Assembly (NCBI GenBank): GCA_050251575.1
Contig: JBFWMP010000084.1
Coordinates: forward strand, 1-12,095
Direction of reading: 5' to 3'
Length of the DNA: 12,095 nt
Origin: X23 sp050251575
GTDB taxonomy: Bacteria; Bacillota; Clostridia; SK-Y3
The position numbers were made by a program, and so were the translations under genes. Under the pieces are notes generated by a model. It saw only the letters and a program-made list of their open reading frames with translations. It was not told where the DNA came from and ran no database searches. This document shows, one piece after another, positions 1 through 7,443 of the stretch. The first letter of the stretch is position 1, and the number at the start of each line of letters is the position of its first letter.

Positions 1-1630
1 AAATAAGATAATAGCCGGATTCTCCCGGAGCAGGTTCTATCGGAACTACTTCCGGCACTACACTTGTTACTTCCGGTTTTTCTGTCGTGGGAATAAATAC
101 AAAAGGCTCCTTGCTATATACTTCTTTATAAAAAACAAGGGCTGATCCTTTGTCCGGATCTGTAGGTGTAATGGTAGTGACCATTTTTATCGTAACCAAA
201 TTTTCAGGCTGTGTTAATGTGTATTTTTGAGTTTTTACCACAATGGTTTCTTGTCCATCATCTGGAAAATTTACACTCTCTATGGTAGCATCTCCACCGA
301 TAGATACTGTAATTTCTCTTTGAATAGTCACTGTGCCATAGTTGATGCTTCCGATTTTGAAATTATCCTGTTCCGGATAAGTCACAGTAATTTTAGTTTT
401 TTCATCGTTAATCGTATCTGTATCCTTACTAAATAAGGAGTTATCTAATGCAAATTTTCCGATGTTAAATCCCTTGATTGTAACCAACGTAGGTGTCTGC
501 TCCGGTGCTGATTTTGGGTCAAAGTCATCAATTACTGTAGGATTCCCCGCCGTCACATAGGTAAACTTCACATACTCAGGCGAAATTGATTGATCTTCCA
601 GGACGTATTTCTGTGAAATCCCTTCAACAATCGAGTTTCTATTAGTAAATACAATATAATACTCACCTGAAGCATCCCCAAGATCAGGAATCTTTACAGA
701 GTATGTATATTTTGACAAGGGATTATTAGGGTCCTCTCTCGCCGGATCACCGATAGGAACAGCAATGGGGTGTTTATCGTATTCCTGCTGATCGGTTACA
801 CTCTTAACGAAATATACATCATATGCTTCTGCGATACTTTGGGATTTAAATGTAACAATATCTCCTTTTTGTCCGCTGTTGGGAAACATTTCAACATCCT
901 TCAGATTCAAGTCTCCAACGACCTTCAGGACTTTCTCATAGGTGCTGTTAATATTTAATGTATAATTAATGATGTCTCCCGCATTATTTCCTGTTCTTCC
1001 GGGTTGATCTTCTTTGATTGTCTTAAATACGATATTCTGCAGTTCTGCCCCAGTACCAAAAGGGGTTTCGTCTTTGGGTACAATTTTCACTTCTCTTGAA
1101 TCCGGTGTCTCACCGTCCTCAAGTGCCTTCACCTTTGCTTCTACTGTCCCCACTATTATTGTGGTATTCAAATCACTCGCGTTTGCCCTTATATTTTCAC
1201 CTATTAACGTAATAGGTCCTTGGGGTTGAAATTCAGATTCTGCAGCCGATTCAACCTTTACTTCTTTTCCTGAAGGAATTGTATACGTTACATAATTAGC
1301 ATTATTATTGCTGTCTACAATAATGATGGACTCTATTGCTGCTCCATTGGTCACAGCGCCGCTGATTCTAGGTCCATAACGACTAACTGTCACCTCTTCA
1401 TGTGTTCCGCCGACATACCAGATGGATACCTTATCTATCGTCCAGTCTCTAATCTCGGTAGAATTATCGTTTATGGTGAAAATGGTCTGCTTAGGTTGAG
1501 AGCCAAATCTGTCGTACATATAACTGATGGTTACTTCCGGGTCTCCTGCTGCTGCCTTGACAGCAATAAGAGGCAGTATACTAATCATCATGGCTGCTGC
1601 TAATAATAGACTTATTATTCTTTTTCTCAT
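1..1630 (-). CDS. Large exported IPT/TIG-like surface protein, 3' end outside window
   Basis: I read an uninterrupted frame from ATG at 1630 to the window edge: 543 codons with no stop, so the C-terminus is missing. The start is supported by GAGGAG seven bases upstream, overlapping the stop of the preceding gene. Residues 1-27 form a signal peptide: basic MRKR, a hydrophobic core, and likely signal peptidase I cleavage after the VKA or VKAA stretch. The rest is beta-rich and rich in Val, Thr, Asp and Lys. About residues 240-357 and 362-514 look like IPT/TIG or related Ig-like folds (P-x-S-G openings, G-F-N-I-G near 387-391). Another may begin near 519 after a Pro/Glu-rich linker. There is no catalytic motif and no SLH domain in the visible part. 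It starts 12 bp after the 1301-residue protein, so the two are surely co-transcribed. I infer a surface-layer or matrix component; the exact function is unknown. Confidence 0.85.
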   Translation of the reverse strand, partial: MRKRIISLLLAAAMMISILPLIAVKAAAGDPEVTISYMYDRFGSQPKQTIFTINDNSTEIRDWTIDKVSIWYVGGTHEEVTVSRYGPRISGAVTNGAAIESIIIVDSNNNANYVTYTIPSGKEVKVESAAESEFQPQGPITLIGENIRANASDLNTTIIVGTVEAKVKALEDGETPDSREVKIVPKDETPFGTGAELQNIVFKTIKEDQPGRTGNNAGDIINYTLNINSTYEKVLKVVGDLNLKDVEMFPNSGQKGDIVTFKSQSIAEAYDVYFVKSVTDQQEYDKHPIAVPIGDPAREDPNNPLSKYTYSVKIPDLGDASGEYYIVFTNRNSIVEGISQKYVLEDQSISPEYVKFTYVTAGNPTVIDDFDPKSAPEQTPTLVTIKGFNIGKFALDNSLFSKDTDTINDEKTKITVTYPEQDNFKIGSINYGTVTIQREITVSIGGDATIESVNFPDDGQETIVVKTQKYTLTQPENLVTIKMVTTITPTDPDKGSALVFYKEVYSKEPFVFIPTTEKPEVTSVVPEVVPIEPAPGESGYYLI

Positions 1631-1642
1631 GCTCTCACTCCT

Positions 1643-4600
1643 CTACTCGATTACAAAAAATATTCCGGGTTGTTTGCTGGTAACATTTACCTTCTTATTT
1701 ACGAAATCCACTGTAAAGCTTTCTCCATAAAAATTCCGGGTCTCTTCATCATAGCGCAGTACTTGTACCTGCTGTCCGTTTGTACCTTTAAAAGGTATCT
1801 TTAATGTCACTTTATCTATTTTAAAATTTTGTCCTGAAATTTGAATAAATTCAGATTTTACCACTTTGCCTTTGAGCTTATCCATAAGCATTTTTGCCGT
1901 CGAAGGTTCTATCCTTCCCAATTCCAACACAATATTGCGGTCATCTTTGGAAGCATCAAGGGTAAGACCATAAACTGTTATATCACACCACTTGGATTTG
2001 GTCACCAGTTCATGGATTGTATCCCTTTTGTTGCCCCGATATTCTATCTTTCGTACTCGTACCTCTTCCCCCATCATCTCATCCAAATCAAGTTCAAGGT
2101 AACGGTCATCCGCGTACTTAGATTCCAGCATCAACATGTCGGCACTCACCTTGACATCTGCCCTGACTTTACCTTTTCTATCCTCACTCTTCACTTTATA
2201 CTGTTCGTTAGGTACGTATTCACCTGCTTCTACCACACTTAAGGTGCCGCAGTCGATACGTTGATGATCCTTGTCATTTTCTACCGTGATGCTATAAATA
2301 CCGGGATCCAACCGGTCACGTCCATCTGGTAGAGATACCTCCAAATACTTCTCACCTGTCTGTGAATTCTCCCTTAAACGTACCTTGTCTGCTTCTATAT
2401 CATCATTGAAGTATACTGTAACGGTATTACCATAGAATAAATCTCCTGTGATAATAATCGGGATATCTTCATCATAATCTTCAGGTACGGTTGCTGTCAT
2501 AATTTCTTTGACGATAGGAGTAGTGGTCGTGGTAAACTCCCATAAAATATAATCATTTTTGTATTCACTGCCTGTTGTTCCGTAATAGTAAACAATCCCC
2601 GGAGCAATTCCTACCTCATAAGTCGTATCAGATTTCAAGAGAATAATTGGTATATATAGGGATGCCTCTTTACTTCTGCTGTCTTCTATAAAAATATGCT
2701 TATCTATATATTGGCTTTGTTTTTCAGCAGATAAACCTGAAATTTGATTCAGAAAGTCAATATCTACGGATGATATGTCGCTTCCTTTCGGGCATACCGT
2801 AGTATATTCTTTTAACAAGGCTAGCCCCGCAGATTTATCAAATTCCAAGCTGCCGTCAGTATCTTCAAAGACAACTTTGATAAAATATCTTCTCACCCCG
2901 TCAATGATAGTAGAATTCAAGTCCTTCTCATTATACCAGGCATCCCCTCCGCTGGGGTCCTTCATCTTTATTACCTTATTTGGCTGCTGCCTCGGCCCAA
3001 CCTTCAAAGTTCCTCCCCATGATATATCTTCATATGTTCCTGAGGAATCATCAAATTGTATAGAGACTGTGTACTGTCCTACGCTTCCTTCCCTTGAAAG
3101 AACTTTCGCAGGATCTCCGCTGTCGCTCCCTTTTACTTTCACGGATATTGTATTAGTATCTATAAAAGTAATATCTTGAGGATGTATTTTCACGGGAACA
3201 ACGCCTGTAGAAGCACCGTAGGTTTCCAGTGTAACCGTCTTAATTTTTTCATTAAAGTTGTACCCATTAATGGTGAATTCGGCTTTTTGGTTATAAAAAT
3301 CAATGGTTTTAAAGGTATTTGGCGATATATTGTGAATTCCTTTAGGCTGTGCACTGTTTTGTTCGGTAACGAAGAAAACATCCTTTGCTTCGAGATATTT
3401 TCCGCTCCTCGTCCGCAGAACTTTATTGGATATGCTCATCCTGTAATGTTCCCCATAATCTAATGGTGTGCTGGGATACAACAAGAGTTTTGTCTTTTTA
3501 ATACCATTATCAAAATAATGCTCTAATATGTATTTTTGAAAAGTTACCTTTTGATTCGCATTGTAATACTTTGTAAGTGAAATCCCTTCGAAACGATTGG
3601 TATCAGTATCAATATCGGTATCGGTATATGTAGGAATTACCTCTTTATCGATATAAAATATAATCGGATTGGTGCTGTGAAAGCGCTGCACATCTAATAA
3701 AGGTTTGGAAGCCTGTGTGCTCCATGCAGCCGTATTATTTGCCGATGGTACCGGTCTTATATTGGTATTCCCCCACCTTGGAGATACACTGTCGGTCGAA
3801 GCTTTGGTCCAAAAACCAAACTCGATGTCATCTTGCAGATTATATCCATTCATATCCTCTACCAGATACCCGGGCACATAAATTTCATATTCCTGCAGAT
3901 TTGATAACAGCTCGTTTGATTTTATTTTTATCATCTTGGGATTTGAAGCATCAATTTCTATGCTGTCTATCGTTAATCTTTCATTGCCGGGATTGATATT
4001 ACTTCCGACTTGATTATATTCAAATATTTCCCGGGCAATTGTACCGGTGGTCGGGCTAGTTTGTATTGTATTTGCAATCGGTGCCAGCTTATACAGTTCA
4101 ATAGACGCCCGCCGTGATACATCATTGCTCTGCTTGTCCCACCTTACCGCCCTGTCAAAGTGAATATACACTGTTCCGTCTGCCCCAAGGCTTGTAGAAG
4201 AAGATGAAGTAATGTTATCCGTCTTGGAAGCATCGGAAGCATATCCTGTAATAACTGGAATATTTCCCTCATTGCCGGTAGTGAAATACAACATAAGCGT
4301 GCGGGGCAGTGCATGCAAGGTGTTGCCGCCCACTCGAAATGTTATTGCACCTGCTTCCACAGTTACTTTATACATAGTGTTCTTTCTCAGACGTTCAAGG
4401 ACTCCACCGTTCTGATCGTTAATCCTAATCCGCAGCACATTATCTGTCATATTGGTATCAGAATAAACAAGAATTGCATTTGCAATATTAAAATCGTCTG
4501 TAAAATCTTCATCGCCTGAAGCAGAAGTAATATGAATTTTGCCTGTATCTATATCAGATTTATCAATTGGATATTTAAAATGGAAGTCTATATCCGGCTG

Positions 4601-5548
4601 CGTCTCGATACCGGTAGCATTGTCATTAGGAGATGTTCTTGTTTTTGTTTTATCCGTCATGAGCATATCGTTAGTTTGAAAACTAAATGCTTCCCAATGA
4701 TCTCCTTCATCATCTGTCACTATATTTTCTTCAGCAAGGTTATAAACTTTTTTTTGGCTGCTATTTTTTAGATATACTGCTTCATCTCTCAACCTGACTG
4801 TATAATGGCATAAATCTTTAAGCTTCCCTTCCTTAGGCTTTAGTACCAGCTTGCTTCCTTCGATTATAGTCTGGTAGTCGTTTTTTATCGAATGATTTTC
4901 AATGATTCCACTGGTTTTAAGATTCTCCGTAGAAACTTGTATATAATTATCAATATTATTTAGCACTTCCGTGTCCACGGCGATATCATCTGCAAACTGA
5001 AATTCTATTGAAGTGCTATAATCATCAACGACACTAGTTCCATGAGACGGTGTTGTTTTTACAAGGATATCACTGTCATATATTTGTGTGTAATCCGTCC
5101 TTGTAACGAACATATGGCGGATTTCACTGTTTACTATCTGATTAGCAGGGTCAGCCTTATTTACAAAGGCTCCCTGCGGCGCATAGATTTCATAAAGCGT
5201 ATGCTTTCTGAGCTGTGTGGCTCCGTTTTTTAATGTAAAAATAACTTTCCCTGATTGGGGGATAGGATCAAAAAGATCTGTTTCATCTATTTTCCCGTTT
5301 GCATAGGCATATACTTTTAGTTTTGAGGTGTCCGGTATAAAAGCACTGTTAAAAGACAGCGTAATGGAAGATACTCCGAAATTTATCCCTTTAGCACCGT
5401 TTTGTATATCGGGATTGGAAGCTGTAGATAGTTTCAAATCCGGTAAAGCTTCAACCGTTGTGGCAGCTTTTACGGATATAATATTTGCATTGGAACCTAT
5501 TAGTAATCCGATTAAAATCATACTTACAATTTTCTTAAGTCTTTTCAT
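1643..5548 (-). CDS. Giant secreted multi-domain Ig-like/IPT surface protein (1301 aa)
   Basis: The ATG at 5548 is preceded by a GGGGATC-type ribosome binding site and opens a signal peptide (MKRLKK, hydrophobic core about 7-22, probable cleavage after SVKA at residue 28). Several Big_5/SbsA-like Ig domains follow, at about 155-293, 303-424, 430-582, 586-728 and 855-1008. Each starts near a P-x-D/H-x-A/G-T-type turn and ends in an F-x-T-x strand (FSFQTN, LYFTTGN, FGFWTK, FFVTEQ, WEFTTT). IPT/TIG-like domains sit at about 734-850 (ISPNTF start, FTINGYNF) and 1010-1106 (IIITGDLFYG). Residues 1115-1301 form a distinct C-terminal region with a charged segment, ending in strands (VQVLRYDEETRNF ... 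GIFFVIE) like those closing other clostridial surface proteins. There is no SLH, LPXTG or membrane anchor. It lies between an SLH protein gene and a second exported gene, so it is probably a structural S-layer or matrix protein. Domain boundaries are by eye. Confidence 0.9.
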   Translation of the reverse strand: MKRLKKIVSMILIGLLIGSNANIISVKAATTVEALPDLKLSTASNPDIQNGAKGINFGVSSITLSFNSAFIPDTSKLKVYAYANGKIDETDLFDPIPQSGKVIFTLKNGATQLRKHTLYEIYAPQGAFVNKADPANQIVNSEIRHMFVTRTDYTQIYDSDILVKTTPSHGTSVVDDYSTSIEFQFADDIAVDTEVLNNIDNYIQVSTENLKTSGIIENHSIKNDYQTIIEGSKLVLKPKEGKLKDLCHYTVRLRDEAVYLKNSSQKKVYNLAEENIVTDDEGDHWEAFSFQTNDMLMTDKTKTRTSPNDNATGIETQPDIDFHFKYPIDKSDIDTGKIHITSASGDEDFTDDFNIANAILVYSDTNMTDNVLRIRINDQNGGVLERLRKNTMYKVTVEAGAITFRVGGNTLHALPRTLMLYFTTGNEGNIPVITGYASDASKTDNITSSSSTSLGADGTVYIHFDRAVRWDKQSNDVSRRASIELYKLAPIANTIQTSPTTGTIAREIFEYNQVGSNINPGNERLTIDSIEIDASNPKMIKIKSNELLSNLQEYEIYVPGYLVEDMNGYNLQDDIEFGFWTKASTDSVSPRWGNTNIRPVPSANNTAAWSTQASKPLLDVQRFHSTNPIIFYIDKEVIPTYTDTDIDTDTNRFEGISLTKYYNANQKVTFQKYILEHYFDNGIKKTKLLLYPSTPLDYGEHYRMSISNKVLRTRSGKYLEAKDVFFVTEQNSAQPKGIHNISPNTFKTIDFYNQKAEFTINGYNFNEKIKTVTLETYGASTGVVPVKIHPQDITFIDTNTISVKVKGSDSGDPAKVLSREGSVGQYTVSIQFDDSSGTYEDISWGGTLKVGPRQQPNKVIKMKDPSGGDAWYNEKDLNSTIIDGVRRYFIKVVFEDTDGSLEFDKSAGLALLKEYTTVCPKGSDISSVDIDFLNQISGLSAEKQSQYIDKHIFIEDSRSKEASLYIPIILLKSDTTYEVGIAPGIVYYYGTTGSEYKNDYILWEFTTTTTPIVKEIMTATVPEDYDEDIPIIITGDLFYGNTVTVYFNDDIEADKVRLRENSQTGEKYLEVSLPDGRDRLDPGIYSITVENDKDHQRIDCGTLSVVEAGEYVPNEQYKVKSEDRKGKVRADVKVSADMLMLESKYADDRYLELDLDEMMGEEVRVRKIEYRGNKRDTIHELVTKSKWCDITVYGLTLDASKDDRNIVLELGRIEPSTAKMLMDKLKGKVVKSEFIQISGQNFKIDKVTLKIPFKGTNGQQVQVLRYDEETRNFYGESFTVDFVNKKVNVTSKQPGIFFVIE

Positions 5549-5591
5549 ACGATCCCCATCTTTCCGGTTTACATACCTTATCTGAACATAG

Positions 5592-5625
5592 ATATAGGCG
5601 CTAAATCATATTAGTGCCACTATAT
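5592..5625 (-). other. Imperfect inverted repeat in the spacer before the 1301-aa gene
   Basis: The 104-bp spacer between the SLH gene and the 1301-residue gene contains GGCGCTAA (5597-5604), a six-base loop, and TTAGTGCC (5611-5618). This gives an 8-bp stem with one mismatch. An outer ATATA/TATAT pair extends it beyond a two-base bulge. No T-run follows on the minus strand, so it does not look like a simple terminator. It could be an mRNA processing or stability element between the two genes. The rest of the spacer is AT-rich with no clear promoter. Confidence 0.35.
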
Positions 5626-5652
5626 TTATATCGGTATTTTTATTGAATTCCG

Positions 5653-7061
5653 TTACTTGTTTTTGTTAGTCTTTTTGCTTCTGCTTGAATTTTTAATACT
5701 TTCTTTCGATGGCTGATCGTTATGTACTTGAATTATGTATACGTCAACCTCATTTGGATTCTCTTGCGGTGTGCCTTCTATATATATTTTATCTTTAAGT
5801 GCCAGTTCATGCTTTTGAATTATTTTACCTTCTTTTATTATAATAGTGCTTTCACCAAGCCTATATATTCTGTCTTTTACTTTAATATCCGATGAATCTT
5901 GTTTGATTGAACCTAGCACTTCATCATATACCTCTTGGGTACTGCCTTCTTTTATTATATTCAACAATACGACAGTTTCAGTGCCGTCATTCTGCTGACT
6001 TACTGCAAAATAAACTTCATTATCAGTATAATACGTATTGATATGCGAAATGTCTATCTTCTTTCTCTCCGCATAAGCTATAGCATCAGAATCCACCGCT
6101 ATGCTTTTATATAGCTGTTCGTCTGTAATATCATCCCATTCCCCTTGGTTCCATTTTTGGAGACCATTTACAACAAGACTTCCTTCATACGGATCATATA
6201 GATATATATGCGCCTTGTAGATACTTTCAATATTTTCCCCATATATACGTGCTGTCGTATCTACGACTCTTAGAAGCCTTACTTGCTTGTTTTCATCCAC
6301 CAGGTAACTTATTTTGTCACCTTTTCTCAAATCACTGCTATCAACAGATTTTCCTTTTTCCAATATAATAGTTTCTTTTTCTATACTTATCTGTCGGTCT
6401 TGAGATATATCTTCACCATCGGCCATCGGTTCTTTTTGTTTATCCATCAAAATATAGTTAAGCTTCCCTTCCCTATCTTCTATTGTAATTGTTATCTTAT
6501 TATCACTAGTATCTTTAGGTGTATCAGTATCAACTTTTATGTCTGTAATCACCCCGGAGTTCTCCACAAAACCCTGCTTTTCTAATATAAGACCTTTAAA
6601 ATTCTCCAGCACTTGTACCATTTCTTCCCATGAGATGTTCTCCCTTGGATAGAAAAATCCATTATATCGGCCCATCCAGTTTTCTTTAATAGCCATCTCA
6701 ACATAAGGGAGCTTGACAGGGTCAACTTCATGTTTATCCAAGATAGTATCAACTATTGACAGTTGCGACTCGTACCCAAGAGACAATTTCAGTGCTTTTC
6801 CCATCCATTCTGCAAATTCTTGTCTTTGAACCGGAGCAGTCTTAATAAATTGTTTTGTCCAATCCAATGCTGTTTGATCTACGTATAATGCGTCATCTAA
6901 CTCCTCTGGGGTTATTAGCCCATCTGCCATTGCCAAAATAACATATCCATTTGCCCATGCTTCAACGTCGTTACCCTGTTGCCCGATTTGCTGCATATAA
7001 GCGCCAATCAATGCAGCCACCTGATGTGCCTGCTGCTCTTTTCCAAGGGTGCGATAAATAA
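5653..7061 (-). CDS. SLH-domain cell-surface protein, N-terminus lost in assembly gap
   Basis: The frame stays open upstream of the GTG at 7020 and runs into the N stretch, so that GTG is internal and the gene is 5'-truncated; 469 codons are visible. The residues just after the gap (IYRTLGKEQQ) look like the end of an SLH motif. Numbering from the GTG, a second SLH-like unit starts at about 21 (AWANGYVILAMADGLI) and runs to about 80. A third spans about 98-141 (LPYVEMAIKENWMG, then FYPRENISWEEMVQVL). SLH domains bind pyruvylated secondary cell-wall polymers and hold proteins on the Gram-positive surface. From about 155 to 435 the protein is beta-rich with repeated patterns such as LRKGDKISYL and LALKDKIYIEG. 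It ends in a basic Ser/Lys/Asn tail. It lies 104 bp upstream of the giant Ig-like gene and is likely in the same transcript. The signal peptide must lie in the gap. Confidence 0.85.
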
Positions 7062-7161
7062 NNNNNNNNNNNNNNNNNNNNNNNNNNNNNNNNNNNNNNN
7101 NNNNNNNNNNNNNNNNNNNNNNNNNNNNNNNNNNNNNNNNNNNNNNNNNNNNNNNNNNNNN
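7062..7161. other. Assembly gap (100 N)
   Basis: There are exactly 100 undetermined bases, the usual placeholder for a gap of unknown size. The gap removes the start of the SLH gene together with its promoter. It abuts repeat-like sequence on its high-coordinate side, which probably caused the assembly break. Any translated frame crossing it is meaningless. Confidence 0.98.
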
Positions 7162-7265
7162 ATCTTAGCACTTAAGCAACTTTTAAGATTCTTCATTACA
7201 CTCCGTTTCATTCAGAATGACACAAGACGGGCCTTTTCAGTACTCTCGAACTGTCCCCTGTCACC
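7162..7265. repeat. Mosaic of dispersed-repeat-like segments beside the gap
   Basis: This gene-free stretch lies between the gap and the argS terminator. Bases 7185-7222 begin AAGATTCTTC and end TTCAGAATGACA. They resemble the dispersed repeat seen in many bacterial genomes as an AGATTCTTC...CAGAATGACA element. Bases 7248-7265 (GAACTGTCCCCTGTCACC) resemble another recurring clostridial intergenic motif. I recognise both from memory; only one copy of each is visible here. The remaining bases to 7370 are AT-rich with no ORF or promoter I would defend. Confidence 0.5.
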
Positions 7266-7370
7266 TAGCGACAATTATCTACATTTTTCCTGTTAAAAAT
7301 ATTCTACGTGCAGCATGTTGATTCCTTCACTGTAACGAAAATTTAACATAATATTAAAACAGGACCTTAA

Positions 7371-7410
7371 GCAAAATGAGATATGGGGACATCCCCATAT
7401 CTCATTTTGC
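7371..7410 (-). terminator. Strong inverted repeat after argS, probable terminator
   Basis: The arms 7371-7389 and 7392-7410 are perfectly complementary over 19 bp, with a 2-base centre (GGGGA CA TCCCC). The classical T-run is absent beyond the full stem. However, the stem base contains AAAA/TTTT, so a shorter GC-richer hairpin followed by ATTTTGCTT could terminate transcription on the minus strand. By symmetry it could also act on the plus strand. It lies 34 bp past the argS stop, as expected for the end of the ddl-argS unit. It could instead be a dispersed palindrome. Confidence 0.6.
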
Positions 7411-7415
7411 CTTAT

Positions 7416-7443
7416 ACTCCTAACTCCATGCTCCCGGCTAACA
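7416..7443 (-). repeat. Degenerate heptamer repeat immediately after the argS stop
   Basis: On the minus strand, directly after the argS TGA, four 7-base units can be read: TGTTAGC, CGGGAGC, ATGGAGT, TAGGAGT. They match the consensus of the clearer array after murI (T-A/C-GGAGC) in the same orientation. Confidence 0.5.

Noticed and set aside
227..4771. Many plus-strand open frames of 60-134 codons, such as 1841-2242 and 2775-3179
   Set aside because: They lie antisense to the exported protein genes, lack ribosome binding sites, and have cysteine- and phenylalanine-rich compositions typical of antisense shadows.
6971..7296. Open frames crossing the N run on both strands
   Set aside because: They are open only because undetermined bases contain no stops; no family features and no ribosome binding site.
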